Translations under genes and position numbers: made by a program | DNA from: Tamarix chinensis | Taxonomy: Eukaryota > Streptophyta > Magnoliopsida > Caryophyllales > Tamaricaceae | Direction: 5' to 3' | Assembly: GCA_030549775.1 (NCBI GenBank) | Contig: CM060180.1 | Span: 78,771,672-78,835,671, forward strand | DNA: 64,000 nucleotides | In this document: piece after piece, positions 11,401 to 22,975 of the stretch | How positions within the stretch are numbered: the stretch's first letter is position 1 | Layout: every line of letters begins with the position of its first letter | Notes under the pieces: generated by a model | Database searches by the model: none | What the model was told of the DNA's origin: nothing | The model's input: the letters and a program-made list of their open reading frames with translations, nothing else

Positions 11401-12600
11401 CTCAGCATCTTCCTCTTTAAGTGATTAGTATCTTAACGTATCTTATTTGAAAGTGTTTTACCCTTGACATGCATGGTTAACTATATCCACACTTCTCCTC
11501 TCAGGAGGGCCCGTCCCATATCTTGGAACTCGTGCACCCCTTATCACACCTCGATATCCATTTCCCCTCTATACTTACACATGATAAAAACCAACTCCTA
11601 GAGTATGAATTAAGGCACAACACCTCGTGACATCGACTCCACCCGCCATTAGTCTCTAGGGTTTCCCTTGAAACCCTAATTGGACCTATGTGGTCCAACC
11701 TCCTCTACCATTAATTCATCTATCCTCAACACCTCATCTCATTCAGGTCCAGTCCCCAAATCATATTGCTTTACCCATCGATTCTACCTGTGACCCTAAA
11801 ACTCTAGTTGGCCACTTCGACTCTAGTACCTTTCCTTTCCCACAAGTAACCCCTCCTTTTCACCCAATACTTCTCCTCCCTCAAAACCCCCATAATCATT
11901 CCTTATAACATAAACTCTCACTCTCAACCCGCACCTCACTCACCCTTAACCATTTTCCTTTCGCCTTTCTCATATTACTAATTCTTCCCAAAACCCTAAT
12001 TGGGTCCCTTATATGACCCTACGTACTATATTTCACCTCGAGTCTCCAGACTCCCAAACGGACCTTCCACTAACTTCCTCACGTCCCAAGGTAACTTTTC
12101 ATACGTAAGGTTCATCCCCATGCGGACCTTAACCTTCTCATGCAAACCCTATCATTTCCACCATGCCAACACTATCATTTCTACCAAACCCTAGTTTCCC
12201 CCATGCAACCTTATTTCATTCCCACTCTTCTATTTATTTGATTCCCCCTCTTCCTCATCATCTCACAAATTATGAATCCCTTAGGTCGTCCATACCTATG
12301 TTAACCGACGTACTTCCCTTTGGTTATCTTAATTGCTTATTTTTCTTTTTTTCAAGTCTCCACTTCACAACACTTCCTCACATAACCTAGCATGCATGTC
12401 GTAGGGGTCACATCACATCACATCATACTTGTACCACAACATATTAGTACACACAGACGAGAGCACGAGAACGTACCTCGATTCCATGCTGCGCTATACA
12501 AATACACAAATAATATACAGGTTATAGAATACAACCACACAAAGCATACAAGACAGGTAAAACATGCAATACATACAGGTGGCCTTAGTTACGTCCTTAC

Positions 12601-12660
12601 CTAAATCGGCGCCGGGCTTGGAGCACGCTCCTACACCTCCTGGGGTTTGACCCGGTTCAC
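12601..12660 (-). other. 60-nt exon-like cassette in LTR I
   Basis: On the minus strand: pyrimidine-rich stretch ending CTTATAG, 60 nt containing GGAGCGTGCTCC, then GTAAGGAC. Same order and nearly the same length as in A and H. Confidence 0.55.
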
Positions 12661-12879
12661 CTATAAGAGGGAAATACTTAGGGTTAATCTCCCTCTATCG
12701 GAATTATCAAAATTCCTATCTTACTCCTATCATGGCCTAATACTAAGGCTAATATTAGTAATAGGGGTTTATAAATAAAGGGTAGGGTTATTACTATTCT
12801 TACGATAGTTTAAACGGATTATCACTAATTAAAGTAGGTTTTAGCAAATCCAGAGTATTAAGATGAGGGTTTCGATATT

Positions 12880-13086
12880 ATTAATAATAATTACCAATAA
12901 TACTAACAATAATAAGAATACTACTTATAATAATAATACTCATAATAGGAATAATAATGGCTTTAATGATAATAATGATGGTAATAATAATTGAAATCGT
13001 AGTAGTATTAGTGATAGTAATATTACCGATAATAATAAAATAATAACGCAACCATAATCATTCAGATGACAATATCAATAGTAATG

Positions 13087-13125
<39 letters not shown>

Positions 13126-13172
13126 GTAGTAGAAGGAGTAGTAGTAATGAAAATAATAATAATAATAATAGC

Positions 13173-13204
<32 letters not shown>

Positions 13205-13617
13205 TAATAATAATAATAATAATAACAACAACAACAATAATAATAATAATAATAATAACAACAACAACAACAACAATAATAATAATAGTAATAATACAAA
13301 TGATAGTAAGAGTACTAGAAATAATACTAATAGGGATACTAGCAATAATAATAATAGTTAGAAAGATAAACATAATAACACTAGTATTAACCATAGTAAT
13401 AATAATAGTAATGATAGCGATAATGATAGTAAAATAACAATAACCATAATAATAATTACAATAATAATAATAACAATACAATAGTTGTGGCAATACTAGG
13501 CATAACAAAAATACTAAGGTAATAATATTAAATTATAATGCTAAGGATAATAACGATGGTAATAATCGATAAAATAATAAGTGCGTTAAATACAACAACA
13601 ACAAAACAATAACAAGG

Positions 13618-13692
<75 letters not shown>

Positions 13693-13882
13693 GCAACAAC
13701 CTCATAACCATAGTAATAGTAACGATAATGATAATAATAATAATGATGATAAGGATAATAATAATAATAATAATAATGTTAATCATACGAATAATAGTAA
13801 AAAATACTACCATAATAATAATAATAACAAAGATAACAACATCAGTCCTAGTTAGAGTAATAAACATAGGAATAATAATAAT

Positions 13883-13953
<71 letters not shown>

Positions 13954-14156
13954 CAATAATAGTAATAATGATAGTAATACTGATAATAATAATATTAATA
14001 ACAATAAGAACACTAATATTATTAATAATAACAATGATAATAATAATAGTAATAATAGTGATAATAATAATAATAATACTAATAGTAACAATAATAATAC
14101 TAATAGTAACAATAATAATAATAATAGTACTAATAATAATAATAATAACAATAATG

Positions 14157-14204
<48 letters not shown>

Positions 14205-14237
14205 GTAACGATAATAATAAAGATAATAATAGTAAAG

Positions 14238-14323
<86 letters not shown>

Positions 14324-14550
14324 AGCAATATTAATAATAATAACTTATTAAGGTCTTGTATTGCTTAATACCATTAATTAGAAGTTCTTAGGGTAATGTT
14401 AGGGCCTATCAACAATAGTAATAATAATAATAATATTAATAATGGTTGTACTAATAACAATTATAATAATAGTATTAATAATAAATAGGTTAATAATGAT
14501 TATAATAGCATTAACATTAATAGTTAATAATAATAAATTTATTAACTACG
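12880..14550. repeat. Expanded (AAT)n/(AAC)n tract in LTR I
   Basis: About 1.6 kb of imperfect AAT, AAC, AGT and GAT trinucleotides, including nearly pure runs at 13620-13690 and 14155-14325. Long open frames on both strands read only Ile, Leu, Tyr, Thr or Met and are artefacts of the repeat. The equivalent tract in the other LTRs is 250-430 bp. Confidence 0.95.
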
Positions 14551-14579
14551 TCTATTATTCCAGGTTTAGGGTTCAACTG

Positions 14580-15461
14580 TCCAAGAAATTTGGAGCAACC
14601 TGGCTGAGGTGGTGGCGGCGGCGGCGGCGCGGCGGCAGCGACGGCGACACGGCGGTGGAGGAAGGGAGAAAAGGGAAAAATGGGTGTGGAGGCTAGGGAA
14701 GGAGAAACTAGAGGAAAGGGGAGGTGTTGGGTGGTAGAGCAGGATCCCCTGGTCATTTTGGGGGGGTGGTGACGGCGCTGCAAGCGGCGGTATGGCCGGC
14801 GGTGGCGGCGCGAAGGTGGCGTAGGGGCTGGAAGGATCGTTTCGGGGTGGCAATTTCGCGCGGCCAAGGCGACCCGTGCGAAGCAAGGCAGGGGGAGCTA
14901 GTAGTCTGGTTGTGTAGAGGGAGGTGCAGGGAGGATGTTGGTGGTGCGGGCAGGCGGCAACGGTGGCCGAAGGCGGAGGAAAGAGCGGCTAAAGGTGGGG
15001 TTGTGTGCGGCTCCGATTTTCTGGGTTCCAAATTTCGAACCCGATTCAGGCGGTGGTTAGGGCTATTTATAGGGAAATTGGGACGGGAAAACGACAAGGG
15101 TGCGAGGGAGGTCAGAGGTTAGGTGGATGCGTGTCCGGCGAGGCTGACCGGTGCAGGTCTGCAGTTGCAGACCGAGACCCATCGGGGAAAAGAAGAAGAG
15201 GATTGCGTGCGGGAGAAGGGCTGCGATGATTGGTCATGTCCACAGGGAAGTCAACGGGGTGAAGAGGGGCGAAATGACCGGAGCTGGAGTTGGCGTTGCA
15301 GGCTTTTCTTGCTCCGGCGGAATTCCGTGTTGCAGGCGGTGACAGGCGACTGTGCGAGGAAGAAGAAGGAGAAGAAGAAGAAGGGGCTGGACCGGCGGTC
15401 CAGGGAAAAAGGAAAAGGAAAGGGGGAACCAGCTGGGCGGCAGCGGTTATTTCCCTTTTTA
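14580..15461 (-). other. GC- and CT-rich stretch of LTR I around the TATA box
   Basis: GC-rich compared with the rest of the window. Overlapping open frames (for example 14517-14867 and 14566-14886 minus, 14724-15122 and 15123-15485 plus) have low-complexity Pro/Arg/Gly composition and no domain. I do not call them genes. The TATA box at 15064-15071 lies inside. Confidence 0.5.
15064..15071 (-). promoter_or_regulatory. TATA box of LTR I
   Basis: TATAAATA on the minus strand, about 1.1 kb from the LTR start at 16176. Same context as in H (CCTATAAATA). Confidence 0.6.
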
Positions 15462-15465
15462 AATG

Positions 15466-15586
15466 AAACGCCGCGTTTTGGGTGAGTTTTTAGCGAAACG
15501 CGGCGTCCGCATCGGTCAGGCAATAGTTATTTTCTCCTTATGGCGATGCGGAGTTTCAGCGACTTTAGCGTCGAAACGCGGCGTTT
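15466..15586. promoter_or_regulatory. Three AAACGCGGCGTTT-like motifs upstream of the LTR I promoter
   Basis: Near-palindromes AAACGCCGCGTTT (15466-15478), AAACGCGGCGT (15496-15506) and AAACGCGGCGTTT (15574-15586). They lie in the U3, 395-520 bp upstream of the TATA box. I did not see them in LTRs A, D, G or H. A role as transcription-factor sites is inferred. Confidence 0.45.
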
Positions 15587-17600
15587 TGACTCACGGGCGG
15601 CTGGGCTCGCTGGGCCGCGGCGAGAAGAAGGAAAGGAAGGGGGGCGTTGGGCCGGTCGAGGCCCAACTTCAGCGGGGAGAGTAGGAAAAAGGAAAAAGAA
15701 GGAAAAGAAAAAGGAAAGAGGAAAAAGGAAGGCTTTATTTAGGGTTTTGGATTTTGCATAAATTATTTAGAATATTTTTGGGCTATTTAGAATATTAATA
15801 TTTATAAGATATTAAATAAATCCCTTTTTGCTTAGTTTAGACTATTTTAGATAAATTTCCTTAACCTCCATACTAATTAGGAAAAATACTCAAATTTTCT
15901 TCCAATTAAATTATTTATTAAGTTTATATTAATTTGAAACTATTTTATTCTTCTTAATTTAAATAAAGTAATTTATTTAATTAATTTTTAAAATAGAATC
16001 CTTAATTAGCTTAAAATACCACAATTCCTCCTATTTAAAACTCTTTTAAATTTCTTTTTGGTTTAACCTAATTAACTTCATCTTGTTTTAATAAAAATCA
16101 ATTATTTTGGTTAAACTACCACATAAAAATCTTATTTAGTAATAGATAATAGAAATTAGGATTTTGGGGCATTTCAAACACACAAGTTATATAAAATCAT
16201 GCAAAATAAATAAAGCTCGCGAACATTCAAGCAGACACATATAATACAATAATGTCATGCAAGATAATATACCACTTAAGAATGTTCAAGCTAACACATA
16301 AATGCCCAATAAGTCCGGATTAGAAGATAATAATCTCTCTTCAATATTCATTTCACACCATGCTCTTAATTAATCCATGCAAGTATAGAAACTCCTACTA
16401 CTTTAGTTAGTGGCTCGGTCACTTATAGGGCGTCAAGCCCTAACCACTATTATAGACGATGGATCGGTGACGCATAGGATAAAAACCCTAACCACTATTT
16501 CTTACAGGTGGATCGATTTAGTTTATGCTCACATAGTGTTCCACTATAAGTAATTAGTATCTTGTAAGTACCTTAGTAAAACTCTGGTTTGTGTTTATTG
16601 AGCTCGGGATCCCCTACTATTATAGCCAGTGGATCGGTCACTTATAGGGCATCTTGCCCTAACCACTATTATAGCCGATGGATCGGTCACGTATAGGATA
16701 AAAACCCTAACCACTATTCTTAATAGGTGGATCGGCTGGACCTGACTCAATAGTCTTTCACTTTAAATGATTAATGTCTTAAGTATCTTATTCAAAAACT
16801 TTTACCCAGACATGCATGGCTAACTTCTACTATTCTTATCCACCAAAAGTCTCATCTCATATTATGAGACTCTAATACCCCATTTTCCATGACCATGGAT
16901 TCTATATTCATTATCATACTTTATTTACCAAGTACACACTCATTACTACCAAACCCTAGTTAGCCATATCAAACCCTAGTTAGACACACCAACCTTTGTT
17001 ATTCACACCAACCCTAGTTATCCACAACAAACCATAGTTAGCCATAACAAACCCTACCTTAGTCTCCTCCATACCCTCATGATACCCTACGTACTATTTT
17101 CCACCTAAAGTGTTCAAAACCCCCAAACGACACTTCTAATACCTTCCTTACACCCCTTATCAACTTTCTGTATGTAAATCTTTCTCTCATGCAAACTTTA
17201 TATCCCCCATGCAAACGTGCGAACTTTTTCATGCAAAATCTTATGCTCACACGTGAAACCCTAAATTCCTATGTAAAACCTAACCTCCACCATTCATCTT
17301 TTGATGCCACCATGCATGGTCATATAACACACAAACTGACCCCACATGACTACACTCCCTATCATCATATTACAAAATCTATCATGCATGTCTTATGGGC
17401 CACACCATACCAAAATAACAACACAACTCATACACATAATACACATGCCATAATTTATTACAGGAACTTACCTCAACTCCATATCATGCTCCATATATGA
17501 CAGTTATACAAATACACATGAAATATATTATAATTCATATCACATGGCATGCATGGCGTAGAAAACACATAATACACAAATGGCCTTAGTTACCCCTTAC

Positions 17601-17662
17601 CTAAAACGTCACTGGTCTTGGAGCATGCTCTTATGGCTCTTTAAGGCTTTGACTGGTCTCAC
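17601..17662 (-). other. 62-nt exon-like cassette in LTR A (5' copy)
   Basis: Same borders as the 3' copy (TTTAG before, GTAAGG after, minus strand). The internal palindrome has one damaged end. As this is the 5' LTR, its GTAAGG is the donor that could pair with the acceptor-like site at 9525 ahead of gag. Confidence 0.55.
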
Positions 17663-17929
17663 CTAAATGAGGGAAAACTAGCATTAGGTTCACCCTACCA
17701 AAGATACTATTATTTACTAACGTAATCTAAGACTAGGTTTTTAATAAAATAATACTATACTAATAATAAATATACAAAATAATACTAAAAATAATATTAA
17801 TATGATTCAAAATGCATGGTGATATAAGTGCTTCTACCCTTCACCCAAAATAATGCTAACAGTATCATTAAGACATTATTAATAAAAAATAGTACTAATA
17901 ATAGTAATGAAAATAATAATTAAATTTAC

Positions 17930-17931
17930 AA

Positions 17932-17962
<31 letters not shown>

Positions 17963-18108
17963 GTGATAATGAAATGACTTAAACCGAAACTAATATAAGG
18001 TAGGGTTTTCGATCTACTCCAAAATAGTAAAAGTACCATTAGTAATAATAATAATAATATTAATAATAGTAATAATACATGTTGTTTATAATAATAGTAA
18101 TAATAAGA

Positions 18109-18182
<74 letters not shown>

Positions 18183-18190
18183 GGTAGTAG
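17930..18190. repeat. (AAT)n microsatellite in LTR A (5' copy)
   Basis: AAT runs at the same LTR position as 2840-3110; a nearly pure run covers 18120-18180. Confidence 0.85.
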
Positions 18191-18499
18191 TATTAGCATT
18201 ATATAATAAATTTGGACTCGAGCCTTCTAAATAATTAATAGTAATAGTAAGAATAATAATAATAATAATAAAACTTATTATAATATTAATAATATTAACA
18301 ATATGAAACTAATAATATAAATAATTTATATATACTCTCGACCCTCATAAGAAATGATAACATTAATATTAAACCTAATAATAATAATTATTATTATTAT
18401 AATAATCATAATAATAATAAAATATTAGTTAAAAATTGAAATAAAATAAAACATGCTTAAATAAATAGGGGAGAAGGGTTGTGAGGGTTTAGGGTTCCA

Positions 18500-19640
18500 C
18501 CTTGGGTTGGCGGAGATAGGTGGCATCGGCAGTGGTGCACGACAGCTGCGGTGGTGGCCGGAAAAGAAGAAATAAATGGAAAGAGTTGATATTTGAGGAG
18601 AAGAGACGGAGAATAAAGGTGGAGGTTGAAGTGTTGGTGGTAGTCTAGACTAAGTGGAGTAAAGTGAGGGTGAAGGCCGAAATGAAGAGAAGAAGAAAAA
18701 GAGAGGAGGAGAAGGAGGAAGGGGAAAAGAAAGGTAGGATGAGGTGGAGGAAGATTGGTAGTAGTTTTTGGGTGGTGTAGGAGGCAGTGATAGAGGCGGA
18801 TATGGTGGTGGACGGTGGTGCGAAAGGTGGTAGGTGTAAAAATTTGGCTGATTGGGAAGGGAACTTTGCACAATTGTGGTGGCTCGTGTAGGACGAATCG
18901 AGGAGATAGGGTGGCGTAGTTTGTTAAAGGGTAGTGTAGGGAAGACTTAGGTAGGTAGAGTAGGCGGCGTACTTGGATGATGGCAGAGGAATGGCTATCT
19001 GAAGTTGCGGTGGTGCATAGGGGTAAATTCTTAGGGTTTTGGGAAAAAGTCTCGAGATCAACCAAATCAGGGGTATTTATCGAGTTTGGAGGTGAGGGTA
19101 GGGTTTTAAGGGTCTGTAAGAGGGTAATGTATGTAGGGTTAGGGTAGCTGGCGGCACCAATTGGCCGGTACAAATTTAAATTGTGGCAACCTATTCGAGC
19201 AGAAAAAGAAGGATTCTGTGCGGAAGAAAAGGAAGGTGGGTTAGGTCATGTTGACTGGCGATTCAAGAGGTGGATAATGAGGGGAGAAATGGTCGGTCAC
19301 AATAAGCGTAGCCAGCAGCGCCTTTTCTGGCTTGACTGAGTTATAGGTCGATGAAGAGGAGGAGGAAGGAAGAAGAAGGGGTAGACATGCCAGCTCAGGG
19401 AAAAAGAAAGATAAGAAAAGAGAAGGAAGAACTGGGCCGGAGTCGATTATAACCTTTTAAATGGAATGCAACGTTCCACGGAAAGAGGGAAGAAGGAGCA
19501 TCATTTTGCTCCTCGACTGTGTCAAAGGGATAGGGGCGATGGAAACGGGCCACGACATGCCCAACCGGGAAAAGAAAGGAGAGAAAAAGGAAGAAAAGAA
19601 AGAAAAAGAAAAGAAAAAGAAAGAGGATGAGGGAAAAAGA
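18500..19640 (-). other. GA-rich (CT-rich on minus) stretch of LTR A (5' copy)
   Basis: Counterpart of 3340-4490. A 238-codon minus-strand frame (18457-19173) is open here but broken into pieces in the sister LTR, starts upstream of the TATA position and shows no domain. I treat it as chance openness of a CT-rich tract. Confidence 0.6.
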
Positions 19641-19946
19641 AAAATAGGTAGGTTGGGATTAATTAAATTAATTTGAATATATTGGGTATTAAAAATAAAA
19701 ATATTTTAATAAAATAATATTAAATTTTCTTTTTAGGTTAATCTAGGATTTTTAAAAGATTTTTCCTAAATTCTTTTTTAATTAGCAAAACTCCCAAAAT
19801 TTTCCTTATAAAAATATTTATAAATTTATTCTTAATTTACCCAAAATAATTTATTCCTACTCTAGTAAAAATAATTAATTTAATTAATTTTCCTAATAAA
19901 TCATTTTAACTATAATTCTCAAAACTAATATTTTTGGGGCATTTCA

Positions 19947-20727
19947 ATTTAGGTGGCCTGATAACTTGTTTAGAGATAAAGTGGAAATCTTTATTTATGA
20001 TTCTCTTGATTATTTGATAAAGCTTGCTTTAATGTCTCAAAAGCAAATTAAGACTACCAAAACTTATGCTAAACCTAATGCGTTAACTTTAATCAAACAC
20101 TATGCTAATGCATCCACATCTAAAATTGGGTCACATGCATATTCTTCCAATGATAAAATGATAGTTCCTAACTAAGATGAAAAGGGTAAAAATAAAGTTG
20201 GCAGTATACCCACTGAGCAATGTTTTACATGTAAAGGATATAGTCATTATATAAGATAATGTGCTAATCAAAGAGTGTTGAACTTATATGAAATTGTGGA
20301 CATGGACTAATGTGATAATAATAATGAACTGAAAACCAAGTCTAATGATGATACCTTAAGTATATATGAAGAAGACAGTAATCCATGCTTTTTACCTCAA
20401 AAGGTATTATAAATATAACCTAATGATCAACCTACACAAAGGGATACTTTTCTTCTAAAACAAGTATAAAATTGGTGACAGAGCTTGTAGAGTCATCATC
20501 GATAGTGGTTCATGTACTACTAATCCAAGTGAAAAATGTAGTCAAACAACTAGACTTAGTAACTACTAATCATCCTAAACCTTATTCATTATAATGGCTT
20601 AATAAAGACAACAAACCTAAGGTTTTATATGATATATTACCTATATATGCTTGTGGTGTATTACTAAGAAGACCTAATTAATATGATAGCATTACAAGAC
20701 AATGGAACTTTAACAATGCATTTTAGC
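19947..20727 (+). pseudogene. Fragment B: gag C-terminus and protease of a chromovirus related to element C
   Basis: Begins in mid-gag (RDKVEIFIYDSLDYL) right at the end of LTR A. A zinc knuckle follows, CFTCKGYSHYIR then a stop and C (C-x2-C-x4-H spacing), about 20219-20265. Then the linker IYEEDSNPCF and a protease with an intact active-site motif IIDSGSC (20495-20512). It breaks off at 20727. Gag and linker match element C at 28300-28900 in order and sequence, so B and C are two copies of one family. Stops and frameshifts throughout. RT and integrase are absent. Confidence 0.75.
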
Positions 20728-21843
20728 CACTACTGAAAAGTTTCATTGCCAAAACATATTTTTTGTAACAAATATTACCTATTGTGGCAAAAACTTGTTG
20801 CCACAAATGCCCCCTTTTTTTACAACAATAATATATCATTGCTATAAAAGATATTATTATTTCCATAATTACTTATTGTTGCTAAAACATATATAATTTT
20901 TGTAACAATAATTTGTTGTGAAAAATATAATTTTGTAACAAGTTGTTAAGTCATGACTAAAATTAAATGAGACAAAAGGGAGGAATAATATAATGTTAGA
21001 TATCATTTCTATATACATGATAAGAATAAAAAATCATTTTGAGAAGAATATTAAAATATATTGCACTATTATTTGGTGAAAAAATATTAATTTTTTGCTA
21101 TAATAGTTTTGTTGTAAATGTATACTTTTTGCAATTGTTTTTTGTTATAGTTAAAATATTTTATAATTATTTTTTATTTTATTTCCCATAACTTAAAAAG
21201 TTATTATTTAAAAAAATTTGAAAAAAATTATGACATTTTAAAATTTCAAAATAATTAATATAAAAAATAAAAAAATCATTTTGAGAAGAATAATAAAAAT
21301 AATAGGTTTTTTTTCATTTCATGAAAATTAATAAAAGAAACAAATAAAATTCTTTGAAATGATTATAAGAAAATTAACTCTCTTATTTAGGAATAGATTT
21401 GAATAATTTTAGTAGAATATAGTTTTATAGATTTCAAACTAACTTTAGCAACGAGTTTTATTAATTGTTGTAGAAAATAATTTCACAAATTTCAATAACA
21501 CTTTAGCAACCAATCTTATTACTTGTCATCGAAAAAAGTTGGCACTAATTTCAAACTTAAGTGAACTAAGTTTTGTAATGGATCTTATTAATTTTGACAA
21601 GACATTATCAACAAATAAAATCATTATTAAAATATAAATTGGGACAAAAGAATTAGTGTTACTCTTACATGGTAAGAAATTATAGATAAAAACAAATAAA
21701 AAACACTCCTAAACTTGTGCCTTTTCCTCCTTCTAACAACCTATGCATATCTCACAGCTCTCCCTTCTTCTAATGACCCACACAGTATTCCCCTCCCTCA
21801 TTCTCATGACCCTCAGATAATTTCCATCCCCTATTCTCACGAT

Positions 21844-22181
21844 TAGGATTGTAAATGAGCTGAACCAATTCGGTACTCACCTCAGCTTGGCTCGTTAAAA
21901 GCTTAGTTTGACTCATTAGTTTAGTTAAATGAGCCGAGCTCGATCCTCACTTTTAGGTTCGTTTATTAAATGAGTTGAGCCTGAGGTTGAAAAAGTGAGG
22001 CATAGTTCATTTTTTCACTTTGGTTCATCAGCTTGGTTTGGCTCGGCTCATTAAAAGCTTGGCTCGACTCATTCATTTAGTTAAATGATCTGAGTCCGAG
22101 CCTTTTTTGGGCTCGTTTAGTTAAACGAGCTGAGCCTAAGTCCAAGGGTATTTGACTCGACTCAACTCATTTACAACCCTA
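21844..22181. mobile_element. hAT-like MITE (338 bp)
   Basis: Terminal inverted repeats TAGGATTGTAAATGAG and CTCATTTACAACCCTA flank an interior full of GAGCTGAG/GGCTCG/TTAAAAGCTTGGCTCG repeats. Flanking 8-mers CTCACGAT (21836-21843) and CTCATGAC (22182-22189) match at 6 of 8, as for an old 8-bp hAT duplication. Non-coding, so it would depend on a transposase elsewhere. Confidence 0.7.
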
Positions 22182-22229
22182 CTCATGACCCTCACATAGT
22201 GCCCTTTCCTCATCAACTTCACCATAAGT

Positions 22230-22690
22230 GCTAATTTTGATGATTGGATGTGGTTTTCATCAAACTACAATAGATGACGCTGCCATCAAGCGCATCGCAC
22301 TCACCTAGGTTTAATCAGTTTTGTCTGCTACAAAATCAAGGACAATTAACTACTTTAATCTGCTTCCATGGTATGATTCCTTCTTATTTTGATTTGGTTT
22401 ATCTGATTTGTAAATTTGATTGATATATAAGTGTGACAGACATTTTGGTATAATTACCTTTGAAACATTTGTTTAATAAATTCTTCTTCCACCACCACCA
22501 TAATCCACTCATCCAATGGATTTTTTTTGGTGATTAGTTGTGTTTTTTGCTGGACACTAATAGACGAGGTTTCAATGAAGCTCCAAGCTCATCAGGCAAT
22601 GGTTCAAAGGTATGATTCCTTCCTACTTTGAAATTTGTGGTGTAATTTCTTGTTTGAGTGAAGAGTAGTTGATCGGTATTTTGGTCTCAT
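22230..22690 (+). repeat. Diverged tandem duplication of an exon-like segment
   Basis: Two copies about 270 bp apart: GATGATTGGATGTGGTTTTC...GGTATGATTCCTTCTTATTTTGA and GGTGATTAGTTGTGTTTTTT...GGTATGATTCCTTCCTACTTTGA. Each copy ends in a GGTATG that would serve as a splice donor. No product can be inferred. Confidence 0.45.
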
Positions 22691-22975
22691 TACATTCCAT
22701 TAAGGGAACTAATTTGTATACAGTCATCATAAAAGCCCATATTTCTATTACATTGAAGTATTTTCATCAATTTCTTCTCCAATGCATCCAAAGCTAAAAG
22801 AATGCAGTTCCTCCGTTGCAATTTATTTGCCAAGATTAAAATTTGCATATATTTAACAAATAGTGAAAGTATATGATTTTTGCACATTAGCTAGATATTA
22901 AAAGCATTTGCATTTACTAAATAATGCAAGCGCGTTTTGCACTTTAGACACACTAACATCAATATTCACGTAGTG

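Larger units (their letters stand above)
10324..16176 (-). mobile_element. Solo LTR I (5.85 kb) inserted in the 5' LTR of A
   Basis: Bounded by TGTAACACCC at 10324 and GGGGCATTTCA at 16176, the same ends as the A LTR, with no internal region. On both sides the A LTR resumes in register: GCACTAAGACTAAC before and AACACACAAG after, matching the uninterrupted GCACTAAGGCCAACACACAAG at 1067-1087. The target duplication looks like an imperfect AACAC. Contains the hairpin, tandem GGTGGACCGG units, exon-like cassette, a huge ATT tract, CT-rich region and TATA box in the same order as A. Confidence 0.85.
16177..19946 (-). mobile_element. 5' LTR of element A, outer piece
   Basis: Continues the A LTR after solo LTR I and ends GGGGCATTTCA at 19946. 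It is co-linear with 1059-4744. The flank right after it is gag of fragment B, so element A went into B. The other flank is outside the window, so the target duplication cannot be read. Confidence 0.85.
20728..22975 (+). mobile_element. Probable CACTA (En/Spm) remnant
   Basis: Starts CACTACTGAAAAGTT inside fragment B. It is followed by several hundred bases of short motifs in both orientations (TTTGTAACAA, TTGTTGCCACAA, TTTGTTGTAAA), the layout of CACTA subterminal repeats. A possible right end is ACGTAGTG at 22968-22975; its complement, CACTACGTGAATATT, matches the left end apart from one gap and two mismatches. Both ends are flanked by TAGC, whereas a 3-bp duplication is typical. No transposase seen. 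The right end is uncertain. Confidence 0.45.

Noticed and set aside
13058..14351. Open frames of up to 207 codons reading almost only Ile, Leu, Tyr or Thr
   Set aside because: Produced by the AAT/AAC trinucleotide tract, open in several frames on both strands at once; not genes.
14724..15761. GC-rich open frames suggesting a host gene
   Set aside because: They lie inside LTR I around its promoter and have low-complexity composition with no domain.
18457..19173. 238-codon minus-strand frame in LTR A
   Set aside because: Low complexity, broken in the sister LTR, starts upstream of the TATA position and has no domain; openness comes from CT-rich composition.
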